From RBG-16-66-20 sp040752005 (lineage in GTDB: Bacteria; Pseudomonadota; Gammaproteobacteria; Burkholderiales; SG8-39): 64,000 nt of DNA. The notes under the pieces are model-generated. The model saw only the letters and a list, made by a program, of their open reading frames with translations, had not been told where the DNA came from and did not search any database. This document shows, in pieces, positions 28,579-36,882 of the stretch. The stretch spans positions 1-64,000 of the forward strand of contig JBFMFX010000008.1 of the NCBI GenBank assembly GCA_040752005.1, in the 5' to 3' direction. Positions within the stretch are counted from its first letter, which is position 1, and every line of letters starts with the position of its first letter. The position numbers were made by a program, and so were the translations under genes.

Positions 28579-29669
28579 TGCGGATCTTCGCGCTGCCCGA
28601 TCTGGGCGAAGGGCTGCAGGAAGCCGAGATCGTCGAGTGGCGCGTCGCGCCCGGTGACGAGGTGGCCGCCGACCAGATCGTCGCCACTGTCGAGACCGAC
28701 AAGGCGATCGTGGAGATTCCGGCGCCGTGCGCCGGGCGCGTCGAGAAGCTTTTCGGCAGGCCCGGCGACACGATCCGCGTCGGCGCACCGCTCATCGGAT
28801 TCGCCGGCGAAGCGGCCGACGCCGGAACCGTCGTCGGGGAACTCGCCGTCGCGCCCCCTGCACCGGGCCCCGCGCACGAAGCGCGCGGCGCGCGCGAACC
28901 GAAGGCGACGCCGGCGGTACGGGCTCTGGCAAAAAGGCTGAACGTGTCGCTCGCGCAGGTCGTACCGACCGGACCGGACGGCACGATCACCGCCGAGGAC
29001 GTCGAGCGCGCGGCCGGCGCCGCGGCCGGCGCGCAAGGCGAGCCGCTGCGCGGCATGCGGCGCGCGATGGCGCGCAACATGGCGCTGGCGCATGCCGAAG
29101 TGGCCTCGGTGACGGTGATGGACGATGCCGACGTCGAGGCGTGGCCGGCGGGCACCGCACTGATGCCGCGGCTCGTGCGCGCGCTGGTCGCCGCCGCCCA
29201 CGCCGAGCCCGCGCTCAACGCGTGGTATGACGCGGCCGCCGCGAGCCGGCGCCTGTTCGCCGAAGTGCATGTCGGAATCGCCGTGGACACGCCCGACGGG
29301 CTGGTCGTGCCGGTGCTGCGCAACTGTGAGGCGCGCGACCTCGCCGCCCTGGGCGCCGAAATCGACGCGCTCGCGCAGCAGGCGCGTAACCGCAGCCTCG
29401 CGCCGGAGGCGCTGCGCGGTGCGACGGTGCTGCTGTCCAACTACGGTTCGATCGCCGGGCGCTATGCCTCGCCGATCGTCGTGCCTCCGGCGGTGGCGAT
29501 CGTCGGCGCCGGACGCCTTGAGCGGCGCGCCGTGGTGCTCGCCGACGGCCGCATCGCCGCGCACCGCGTGCTGCCGCTCTCGCTCACTTTCGACCACCGG
29601 GCGGCGACCGGCGGGGAGGCGGGGCGGTTCCTGAATGCGCTCATCGCCGATCTCGCGCGCGCCGATTGA
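28578..29669 (+). CDS. 2-oxoacid dehydrogenase E2 (dihydrolipoamide acyltransferase)
   Basis: This is the acyltransferase core, 363 residues. One lipoyl domain (~1-78) has the lipoylated Lys42 in ETDKAIVEIP. A peripheral subunit-binding domain (~110-145) reads ATPAVRALAKRLNV...PTGPDGTITAEDV. The catalytic domain from ~155 has GIAVDTPDGLVVPVLRN and LLSNYGSIAG, ending in FDHRAATGG with the catalytic His340. The usual Asp of the HRxxDG motif is Thr here, a variant that also occurs in some relatives (from memory). No E3 (lipoamide dehydrogenase) gene follows, so the complex must borrow one. The next gene starts 70 bases downstream. Confidence 0.9.
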   Translation: MRIFALPDLGEGLQEAEIVEWRVAPGDEVAADQIVATVETDKAIVEIPAPCAGRVEKLFGRPGDTIRVGAPLIGFAGEAADAGTVVGELAVAPPAPGPAHEARGAREPKATPAVRALAKRLNVSLAQVVPTGPDGTITAEDVERAAGAAAGAQGEPLRGMRRAMARNMALAHAEVASVTVMDDADVEAWPAGTALMPRLVRALVAAAHAEPALNAWYDAAAASRRLFAEVHVGIAVDTPDGLVVPVLRNCEARDLAALGAEIDALAQQARNRSLAPEALRGATVLLSNYGSIAGRYASPIVVPPAVAIVGAGRLERRAVVLADGRIAAHRVLPLSLTFDHRAATGGEAGRFLNALIADLARAD

Positions 29670-29739
29670 TTCCCCGGCCGGGCGCACGTCGGCGAACGAC
29701 GGCGCCTGCCGCGAATCCAATGCTCTGGAGGGAGCGTCC

Positions 29740-31860
29740 ATGACGGCGGCACTGCAACCCCCTGAGACGCGCAAGGTTGCGCTGATCGGCGTCGCCTGCG
29801 GGCTGGGCGGCGCGGATGCGCGCTGCGCGGATGCACCGGCTGCCCTGCTCGCGGCAGGGCTTGCCGAGCGCCTGCGCGCGCGCGGACTCGACTGCGAAAA
29901 AGGCCCGGTGCTCGCGCCGGACGGCAGCGGCAGTGCGCGGCGGCAGGTAAGCCGCCTGTGCGCCCACCTCGCCGCCGAGGTCGGTGCGGCGCTGCGTGCC
30001 GGGCGCACGCCGTGCGTGATCGGCGGCGACCATGCGTGCGCCGCGGGAACCTGGTCCGGCGCGGCGCACGCGCTCGCCGCTCGCGGCCCGCTCGGGCTCA
30101 TCTGGATTGACGCGCATCTGGACAGCCATACGCCGCGCACGAGCCCTTCGGGGCGGCTGCACGGCATGCCGCTCGCGGCGCTGCTCGGCGAGGGCGACGA
30201 CGCACTGCGGGAACTCGGCCCCGGCCCGCTTGCGGCGCGTCACGTGTGCGTGGTTGGCGTGCGCAGCTTCGAGCGCGAAGAGTGCCGGCTGCTGGAGCGC
30301 CTCGGCGTGCGCATGTTCTTCATGGAGGAGATCTGGCAGCGCGGGCTCGATGCGGTGATGGCCGATGCGCTCGCGATCGCGACCGAGGGCACCGCGGGCT
30401 TCGGCATCACGCTCGATCTGGACGCCCTCGATCCGGTCGAGGCGCCGGCGGTCGCCACGCCCGCACCCGGCGGCCTGCGCGCGCGGCCGCTCGCCGCCGC
30501 GCTCGCCGCGGCCGCGCGCGATCCGCGCCTCGCCGCCTTCGAGCTGGTCGAGTTCTGCCCGCCGCGCGACCGCGCCGGGCGCACCGCGCGCCTGGCGGTG
30601 GAACTGACGAGCGCTGCGCTCGCGGGCGCGTACGACCCGCCGGCCTCGGCCGCGGCCGCGGAGGCGGCGTGCGGCGCGCGCAACTACGATCCGCTGCCGA
30701 TCGTGCTGGTGCGCGGCCAAGGAGTATGGCTGTGGGACGAGGAAGGCCGGCGCTACCTCGACATGATGGCGTCGTACTCCGCGGTCAGCCACGGGCATGC
30801 GCATCCGCGCCTGCTCGCCGCGCTCGAGGCGCAGGCGCGCGCGCTCGCCGTCTCGTCGCGCGCCTTCCACAACGATCGCCTGCCGCAGTTCCTCGCGCGG
30901 TTGTGCGAGCTGACCGGAATGGACCGCGCGCTGCCGGCGAACACCGGGCTGGAGGCGGTGGAAGCGGCGCTCAAGGCCGCGCGCAAGTGGGCCTACGAGG
31001 TGAAGGGCGTTCCCGAAGGCGCGGCCGAGATCATCGCCTGCGAAGGCAACTTCCACGGCCGCTCGATCGCGATCCTCGGCATGTCCACCGAGCCGCAGTA
31101 CCGGCGCGGCTTCGGGCCGTTCCCGCCGGGCTTTCGCACCGTGCCCTACGGCGATGCAGCGGCGCTGGAGCGCGCGATCACCCCGCATACCGCCGCGTTC
31201 CTCGTCGAACCGATCCAGGGCGAGCGCGGCATCGTGCTGCCGCCGGACGGCTACCTCGCCGAGTGCGCGCGCATCTGTCGCAGCCACAACGTGCTCTTCA
31301 TCGCCGACGAGGTGCAGACCGGCCTCGGGCGCACCGGCAGATTGCTCGCCTGCGAGCACGAGGGCGTGAAACCCGACGGTCTCGTGCTCGGCAAGGCGCT
31401 CGGCGGCGGGCTGCTCCCGGTGTCGGCGTTCCTCGCCCGCGAGGACGTGATGCGCGTGTTCCGCCCCGGCGACCACGGCAGCACCTTCGGCGGCAACGCC
31501 CTCGCCTCGGCGGTCGCGCTGGAAGCGCTGGAGGTGCTGGTCGAGGAGCGGCTCGCCGAGCGCGCGGCGGCGCTCGGCCCGGTGCTGCTTGCGGGCCTGC
31601 GCGCGATCCGCAGCCCGCTGGTGCGCGAGGTGCGCGGCCGCGGTCTGCTCGCCGGCGTGCAGCTCGACACCCGGCTCGTACCGGCGCGCAGAGTCGTCGA
31701 GCGGCTCGCGGCGCATGGCGTGCTCACGTTCGACGCGCACGGCAGCGTGATCCGCTTCTCGCCGCCGCTGGTGATCACGCACGAAGAGCTGACCTGGGCG
31801 CTGGAGCGCATCCGCGCCAGCTTCGAGGAGCTGGACCGGGAGGCACGGCGCGCGGCGTAG
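29740..31860 (+). CDS. Arginase-ornithine aminotransferase fusion protein
   Basis: One continuous frame of 706 residues carries two enzymes. Residues ~10-300 are an arginase/agmatinase fold with the manganese motifs GGDHA (His98), DAHLD (Asp124, His126, Asp128) and TLDLDALDP (Asp226, Asp228). Residues ~318-700 are a class III aminotransferase close to ornithine aminotransferase, with ANTGLEAVEAALKAARKW, ADEVQTGLGRTG (Asp523 binding the PLP ring nitrogen) and the Schiff-base Lys552 in LGKALGGG. Arginase would release urea and ornithine, and the second half would turn ornithine and 2-oxoglutarate into glutamate semialdehyde and glutamate. The ATG at 29740 has GGAGGGAG upstream. The linker (~300-318) is Ala-rich with no stop or frameshift. 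Agmatinase-like or guanidino-acid specificity is an alternative for the first half. The gene stands after the E1-E2 operon and converges on an ABC1-kinase gene. Confidence 0.87.
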   Translation: MTAALQPPETRKVALIGVACGLGGADARCADAPAALLAAGLAERLRARGLDCEKGPVLAPDGSGSARRQVSRLCAHLAAEVGAALRAGRTPCVIGGDHACAAGTWSGAAHALAARGPLGLIWIDAHLDSHTPRTSPSGRLHGMPLAALLGEGDDALRELGPGPLAARHVCVVGVRSFEREECRLLERLGVRMFFMEEIWQRGLDAVMADALAIATEGTAGFGITLDLDALDPVEAPAVATPAPGGLRARPLAAALAAAARDPRLAAFELVEFCPPRDRAGRTARLAVELTSAALAGAYDPPASAAAAEAACGARNYDPLPIVLVRGQGVWLWDEEGRRYLDMMASYSAVSHGHAHPRLLAALEAQARALAVSSRAFHNDRLPQFLARLCELTGMDRALPANTGLEAVEAALKAARKWAYEVKGVPEGAAEIIACEGNFHGRSIAILGMSTEPQYRRGFGPFPPGFRTVPYGDAAALERAITPHTAAFLVEPIQGERGIVLPPDGYLAECARICRSHNVLFIADEVQTGLGRTGRLLACEHEGVKPDGLVLGKALGGGLLPVSAFLAREDVMRVFRPGDHGSTFGGNALASAVALEALEVLVEERLAERAAALGPVLLAGLRAIRSPLVREVRGRGLLAGVQLDTRLVPARRVVERLAAHGVLTFDAHGSVIRFSPPLVITHEELTWALERIRASFEELDREARRAA

Positions 31861-31867
31861 GGCGCGC

Positions 31868-33556
31868 TCACTCCTTGCCGGCGCGCCAGATGCCGTAGAG
31901 GATCCAGACGCTGTTCAGAAAGGCGATCACGTAGCCGATGAAGCCGATCGCCGTCAGCACGTTGACGCCGAACACCGTCGGCCCTTCGCGCACCGTCATC
32001 ACGATCGCCGAGCCGATGACCAGCGACGCGGTCATGATGCCCACCGTGACGCGGTCGAGCGTGCGGTCGAGCTGGCGGCCGAAGTGGTCGAGGCGCTTGA
32101 GGTCGAGATCCACCCGCGTCTTGCCGCGCCGCGCCTCGCGCAGCAGCCGCGCCAGATCGCGCGGCACGCTCGCCATCAGCCCGAGGAAATCGCTCACCGC
32201 GCCGCGGCTGCGCAGCACGATCTCGGCCGGCCGGTAGCGCTCGGCGAGCGCGCGCCTGAGCAGCGGCGCGAGATGATCGGTGATGTGGAAATCCGGATCG
32301 TACATGCGCCCCAGACCTTCGAGCGTGATCAGCGCCTTGAACATCAGCGCGAGGTCGGACGGCAGCACGATCGAGTGCTCGCGCACGATCGCCGCGAACC
32401 GGCGCAGCACGGCGCCGATGCGGATGTCCTTGAGCGGCACGCCGTCGTACTCGAACGCCAGCTCGTTGACGTCGGCGGCGAGCCTCGCCTCGTCCACGTA
32501 GGCGTCGCCCGCCCAGTCGAGCAGCACGTCGAGCATCGGCTCCTCGTCCATGCGCGAGAGCCCGGCGAGCAGATCCACCATCTGCCGGCGCCGCAGCGGC
32601 GAGAGGCGCCCCACCATGCCGAAGTCGATGACCACGATGCGGTTGCCGGGCAGGTAGAACACGTTGCCGGGATGCGGGTCGGCGTGGAAGAACCCGTCAA
32701 TCAGGATCATCTTGAGGAAGGCGTCCGCCCCGCGCCGGGCAAGCAGCCTGCGATCCAGGCCCGCCGCCTCGACCGCAGCGAGGTCGGTACCCGGAATGCC
32801 CTCGATGTGCTCCTGCACCAGCAGCGCGTCGCTCGTCCACTGCGGGTACACCTTCGGGATGACGATGTGCGGATCGCCCTCGAAGTTCTTCGCGAAGCGC
32901 TCGACGTTGCGCGTCTCGGCGGTGAAATCCAGCTCGCGTTCGAGCGACCGGGCGAACTGCGTCGCGATCTCCACCGGACGGTAGCGGCGCGCCTCCGGGA
33001 TTTCCGACTCGATCATCTCGGCGACGTAGCGCAGCAGCCGCAGATCGGATTCGATCTTGGCGCGCACCCCGGGCCGGCGCACCTTGAGCACCACCGGCGA
33101 GCCGTCGGCGAGCTTCGCCCGGTGCACCTGCGCGATCGAGGCCGCGGCATACGCCTGCGTTTCGATGTCGCGAAACACCTCGAACGGCGAGCGTCCGAGC
33201 GCGCGCTGCAGATCCGGCAGCAGCGCCTCGAACGGCACCGGCGGCACCTGCGCGTGCAGCTTCTCGAATTCGGCGATCCACGCCGGCGGAAAAAGGTCCA
33301 CCCGCGTCGCCATCACCTGCCCGAGCTTGACGAAGGTCGGACCCAGTTCCTCCAGCGCAAGGCGCATGCGCTGCGCCGGCTCCAGCCGCACGGCCTCGAC
33401 CGCCTCGCCCCAGTGCAGGATCTGGCCGGCGCGCTCCATCAGCGTCGCCAGGCCGATCCGCTGCACGAACTCGCCCAGCCCGTGGCGGATGAACACCGAC
33501 GTGATCTCGTGCAGCCGCGGCAGCTCCCGCATCACGCCGATCGTCTGGCGCAGCAC
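31868..33556 (-). CDS. ABC1/UbiB-family atypical kinase-like protein
   Basis: The 562-residue product belongs to the ABC1/ADCK/UbiB family, whose members support ubiquinone synthesis or lipid homeostasis at the membrane. The signature KxGQ is seen in LGPTFVKLGQVMATR, the Ala-rich loop in AYAAASIAQVHRA, the nucleotide-lysine in VLKVRRPG, a catalytic-loop-like FFHADPHPGN and the metal-binding VIDFGMVG. Two hydrophobic helices near the C terminus (~505-555) would anchor it in the membrane. The start is a GTG at 33556 with TAGGAGG upstream, overlapping the stop of the preceding gene. No other ubi genes are nearby, so assignment to UbiB itself is not certain; a paralogue is equally likely. Confidence 0.85.
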   Translation of the reverse strand: MLRQTIGVMRELPRLHEITSVFIRHGLGEFVQRIGLATLMERAGQILHWGEAVEAVRLEPAQRMRLALEELGPTFVKLGQVMATRVDLFPPAWIAEFEKLHAQVPPVPFEALLPDLQRALGRSPFEVFRDIETQAYAAASIAQVHRAKLADGSPVVLKVRRPGVRAKIESDLRLLRYVAEMIESEIPEARRYRPVEIATQFARSLERELDFTAETRNVERFAKNFEGDPHIVIPKVYPQWTSDALLVQEHIEGIPGTDLAAVEAAGLDRRLLARRGADAFLKMILIDGFFHADPHPGNVFYLPGNRIVVIDFGMVGRLSPLRRRQMVDLLAGLSRMDEEPMLDVLLDWAGDAYVDEARLAADVNELAFEYDGVPLKDIRIGAVLRRFAAIVREHSIVLPSDLALMFKALITLEGLGRMYDPDFHITDHLAPLLRRALAERYRPAEIVLRSRGAVSDFLGLMASVPRDLARLLREARRGKTRVDLDLKRLDHFGRQLDRTLDRVTVGIMTASLVIGSAIVMTVREGPTVFGVNVLTAIGFIGYVIAFLNSVWILYGIWRAGKE

Positions 33557-33565
33557 CGGCGCCTC

Positions 33566-34276
33566 CTACGTCCTGTCCTCGCCCCCGCCCGTCTTCTGCG
33601 GCGCCTCCTTCGGCGGCGCTTCCTGCGCGGGCGTTTCCTTCGACCGCAGCGCATCCGCCATCCCGGCGAGCACGCCGCTCGCCAGGGCCGCGAAGCGCGC
33701 CCCGAACTCGGTCGCCGCGGACACGCCCGCGAGCACCAGGTCAAGGGACGCGACCGAGAGCCGCTCGGCGATCTCGGCCATCGTCGCGCTCACCTTGCGT
33801 CCGGTTTCGGTGCCGCTCGCGCGCGCCTCGTGCAGGATCCTGCGCAGCTCCGGCGCGATTCTCTCGCCTGCGGCGTCGGCGACGTGGCCCACCGTCGCGA
33901 GGAAATCCTCTTCCAGCTTCCTCAGGTTGGCGAGCGCCTGCTTGAGCTCGGAGTCGGAGAAGTCGCGGCCCGTCGCGACCATCTGCTGCAGCGCCGCGCG
34001 CGCCGCCTCGGCCGAGCGGGTGAGCGCCTCGTCCATGCCGCGGAAGGCGTCGGCGAGCGCTTTTCGCAGATCGGCCCGGCTCGCTTGCGCCCCGAGCGCG
34101 GCGCCTTCGGCGACCGCGCGCACCACCTGGCGGATGCCCTCGCGGTCGAAGCGCCGATTGCGCAGCGCCTCCAGCGTCAGATCGTGCACCCTGCGGTGGA
34201 TGTCCTCGCCCGAGCGCACCGCCTCGCTCGCCCGTTCCCGGGTCCGCTCGTCCGACTGGTTCCGCTCCTCGGCCAT
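33566..34276 (-). CDS. Conserved alpha-helical hypothetical protein (DUF6781-like)
   Basis: This 236-residue protein is mostly amphipathic helix with heptad-like Ala/Leu/Arg patterns. It has no signal peptide and only one moderately hydrophobic stretch (~175-205, SLDLVLAGVSAATEFGARFAALASGVLAGMADAL) that may lie on a membrane. The N-terminal RRVHDLTLEALRNRRFD...IRQVVRAVAEGAALGA element resembles a family of betaproteobacterial proteins of unknown function (DUF6781, from memory), with phasin-like features an alternative. The tail is Pro/Glu/Lys-rich. A clear ribosome site (GGAGGGAG) precedes the ATG. It lies nine bases before the ABC1-kinase gene on the same strand, so the two probably form an operon. 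Confidence 0.7.
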   Translation of the reverse strand: MAEERNQSDERTRERASEAVRSGEDIHRRVHDLTLEALRNRRFDREGIRQVVRAVAEGAALGAQASRADLRKALADAFRGMDEALTRSAEAARAALQQMVATGRDFSDSELKQALANLRKLEEDFLATVGHVADAAGERIAPELRRILHEARASGTETGRKVSATMAEIAERLSVASLDLVLAGVSAATEFGARFAALASGVLAGMADALRSKETPAQEAPPKEAPQKTGGGEDRT

Positions 34277-34355
34277 GGCTCCCTCCTCTGGCGCGCGGCC
34301 GTGCCGCGGCGCCGCCGCGCGATGCGCCGAAGTTAGCGCATCGGCGCGGGCATGG

Positions 34356-35126
34356 CTAGGCGGCTCCCTGCTCCACCGCCTTCAGCGCCTCGGCGCGAAT
34401 GAGCTCGGTGATCTCGGCCTTCAGGCGCGAGAACTCCGGGCTCGTCTTCATGGTGTAGTGCCGCGGGTGCGGCAGGTCCACCCGCACTTCGGCCTTGACC
34501 CGCCCCGGGCGCGCCGACATCACCGCGACCCGGTTGGCCATGAAGATCGCCTCGTCTATGTCGTGGGTGACGAAGAGCACCGTCTTGCGGTCGGCTTCCC
34601 AGATGCCGAGCAGCAGCTCCTGCATCAGCGCCCGCGTCTGGTTGTCGAGCGCGCCGAACGGTTCATCGAGCAGCAGGATCTTCGGGTCGTTGGCGAGCGC
34701 GCGCGCAAGCGCGGTCCTCTGCTGCATGCCGCCGGAGAGCATCTTCGGGTAGTGGTGCTCGAAGCCGCGCAGCCCGACGCGCGCGATCAGCCGGTCGGCC
34801 GCCTCCGGCGTCCCGCGCCGGCCGAACAGGATGTTCTCGCGCACGGTGAGCCACGGGAAAAGCGTGTAGGACTGGAACACCATGCCGCGGTCGGGACCCG
34901 GTCGCGTGACCGGCTCGCCGTCGAGCAGCACCCGGCCGCTGGAGGGCGAATCGAGTCCGGCCACGATCCTGAGCAGCGTGGACTTGCCGCAGCCCGAGGG
35001 TCCGAGGATGGCGATGAAGTCGTTGTCCTCGACGACGAGGTCGGTGCGCTCCAGCGCCTGCGTCGGCGGTCCGTCCTTGACGCCGGGAAACACCCGCGAC
35101 ACGCCCTCGATCCTCAGAAAGCCCAC
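34356..35126 (-). CDS. NitT/TauT-type ABC transporter, ATP-binding protein
   Basis: This 256-residue ATPase has Walker A GPSGCGKST, Q-loop MVFQSYTLFPWLTV, signature LSGGMQQRTALARAL, Walker B ILLLDEPFGALD and H-loop FVTHDIDEA. It resembles the SsuB/TauB/NrtD family that energises uptake of sulfonates, nitrate, taurine or pyrimidine precursors. The GTG start at 35126 lies inside the end of the permease gene (13-base overlap), with AGAGG eight bases upstream; a much longer frame upstream is only permease antiframe. It is the last gene of the three-gene importer operon. Confidence 0.92.
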   Translation of the reverse strand: MGFLRIEGVSRVFPGVKDGPPTQALERTDLVVEDNDFIAILGPSGCGKSTLLRIVAGLDSPSSGRVLLDGEPVTRPGPDRGMVFQSYTLFPWLTVRENILFGRRGTPEAADRLIARVGLRGFEHHYPKMLSGGMQQRTALARALANDPKILLLDEPFGALDNQTRALMQELLLGIWEADRKTVLFVTHDIDEAIFMANRVAVMSARPGRVKAEVRVDLPHPRHYTMKTSPEFSRLKAEITELIRAEALKAVEQGAA

Positions 35127-35884
35127 GGATAGAGCCTCTGGTTCACCCACTTGAACGCGAGGTCCGACACCAGACCGATCACGCCGATGCAGAAGATGCC
35201 GAAGATCATCTGCCCGGTATCGAGCAGCCGCTGGCTGTCCATGATCATGTGGCCGATGCCGGACTCCGCGCCCACGAGTTCCGCGACGATCACGTAGGTC
35301 CACGCCCAGCCGAGCACCAGCCGCAGCGTCTCGGCGATCTGGGGCGCGGCACCCGGCAGCATGACGCGCCGCACGATGTCGGCCGAGTCCGCTCCCAGCG
35401 TATAGGCGGCCTCGATCAGATCGCGGCGGGTCGAGCCGACGATCACCGCCACCATCAGGATGATCTGGAACACCGAGCCGATGAAGATGACCGCGAGCTT
35501 CTGCGCCTCGCCCACCCCCGCCCAGAGGATGAGCAGCGGGATGAACGCCGAGGCGGGCAGATAGCGCGCGAAGGAGACGAACGGCTCGAAGAACGCCTCC
35601 ACCGGCTTGAACGCGCCCATCGCGATGCCGAGCGGCACCGCGACGATCGCCGCGAGCACGAAGCCGCCGACCACCCGCCAGACCGTCACCCCGACGTCGC
35701 GGATGAAGCCGTACTCGGCGAACAGCTCCCAGCCCACCCGCAGCGTGTACAGGGGATCCTTCAGGAACATCTCCCCGATCAGCCCGCCGAAGGTGGCGAG
35801 CGCCCACGCCGCGAAGAACAGGGCGAAAAAAGCGGCGCCGAGGGCGATCCTGGCGCCGCGCGAGACCGGCTTGAGAGGTTCCAA
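35114..35884 (-). CDS. NitT/TauT-type ABC transporter, permease
   Basis: This is an inner-membrane permease of 256 residues with about six hydrophobic segments. It carries the binding-protein-dependent transport (EAA-like) motif in EAAYTLGADSADIVRRVMLPGAAPQIAETLRL. The RYLPASAFIPLLILWAGVGEAQKLAVIFIG segment is typical of SsuC/TauC permeases. It starts 18 bases after the binding-protein stop and overlaps the ATPase gene. The transported ligand cannot be deduced. Confidence 0.93.
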   Translation of the reverse strand: MEPLKPVSRGARIALGAAFFALFFAAWALATFGGLIGEMFLKDPLYTLRVGWELFAEYGFIRDVGVTVWRVVGGFVLAAIVAVPLGIAMGAFKPVEAFFEPFVSFARYLPASAFIPLLILWAGVGEAQKLAVIFIGSVFQIILMVAVIVGSTRRDLIEAAYTLGADSADIVRRVMLPGAAPQIAETLRLVLGWAWTYVIVAELVGAESGIGHMIMDSQRLLDTGQMIFGIFCIGVIGLVSDLAFKWVNQRLYPWAF

Positions 35885-35902
35885 CCGCGCCCGCGACGCA
35901 GA

Positions 35903-36841
35903 CTACAGGAACCGCAGGTCAGTCAGCTCGTCGGGCTTCACGTCCTTCTGAATGACGCGGTTGAACTTGAGCACGCGCACGGCGAACTCGACGAACGGCC
36001 TGTGCTCCTTTTCGTAGTACGCCTTGTTCGCCGCGCGGTCGGTCCAGGTGATGAACGAGGCCGATTTTGCAAACGCCTCGCCCGACTGCTTCACCGTGCC
36101 GCCCATCAGCTCGTAGGACTTCGCCGGCTCGCGCTTGATCATGTCGAGCGCCTCGAAGAAGCTGTCCACCGTCGCCTTCACGATCTTCGGATTCTTCTGG
36201 ATGAAGTCGCGCTTGAACACCAGCACGTCAATCACCACCGGGTAGTCCTTGGAGGTCACCAGGATCTTGCCCTGGTCGGGGCGCGCCCGCACCGTGGAGA
36301 GATACGGTTCGTAGGTCACCGCCGCATCGTTCTGCCCGGCGACGAACGCCTGCGCGGCGGGCTGCGCGCCCATGGTGACGCGGATCACGTCCTGGATGCT
36401 GAGGCCGTTCTTCTCCAGGATGTAGGACAGCATGAAGTGCTGCACCGTCCCCGGGCCGTCCACGTTGACGCTCTTGCCCTTCAGGTCCTTGATCGAGTTG
36501 ATGTGGTTGCGCACCGCGATGCCGTCGCCGCCGTTCGACTTGTCAATCAGCGCCACCTGCACGGTCGGAATCCCGGCCGAGGTCCAGACGATGTGCTGGT
36601 CCACCGTGGTCGCGGCGGCGTTGAGCGAGCCGGCGGCGAGCGCCGCCGAACGCTGCACCGGCGGGATGAATCGGATCTCGATGTCCACCCCGTTCTTCTT
36701 GAAAATGCCGGCGTACTCGGCGAGCTTCAGCGGCTGAAAGCCCGTCCAGCCGCTCATGCCGAGCACCACCTTTTCCTGCGCGCCTGCCCCGCCCGTGGCG
36801 AGCGCATACACGCAGGCGACGGCGATGAGTCCGCGTTTCAT
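35903..36841 (-). CDS. NitT/TauT-type ABC transporter, substrate-binding protein
   Basis: This periplasmic binding protein has 312 residues and a signal peptide (MKRGLIAVACVYALATGGAGAQ). The mature part begins EKVVLGMSGWTGFQPLKLAEYAGIFKKNGVDIEIRFIP, the usual start of the SsuA/THI5-like (NMT1) fold, and continues with AAATTVDQHIVWTSAG, KDLKGKSVNVDGPGTVQHFML and AVTYEPYLS. It would bind a small ligand such as a sulfonate, nitrate or thiamine-precursor-like molecule. GGGAGG precedes the ATG. It is the first gene of the importer operon and is divergent from the MetE-like gene across 41 bp. Confidence 0.92.
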   Translation of the reverse strand: MKRGLIAVACVYALATGGAGAQEKVVLGMSGWTGFQPLKLAEYAGIFKKNGVDIEIRFIPPVQRSAALAAGSLNAAATTVDQHIVWTSAGIPTVQVALIDKSNGGDGIAVRNHINSIKDLKGKSVNVDGPGTVQHFMLSYILEKNGLSIQDVIRVTMGAQPAAQAFVAGQNDAAVTYEPYLSTVRARPDQGKILVTSKDYPVVIDVLVFKRDFIQKNPKIVKATVDSFFEALDMIKREPAKSYELMGGTVKQSGEAFAKSASFITWTDRAANKAYYEKEHRPFVEFAVRVLKFNRVIQKDVKPDELTDLRFL

Positions 36842-36882
36842 GACTGCCTCCCATGAACGTCCGATGGCACAATTGTATCCGC

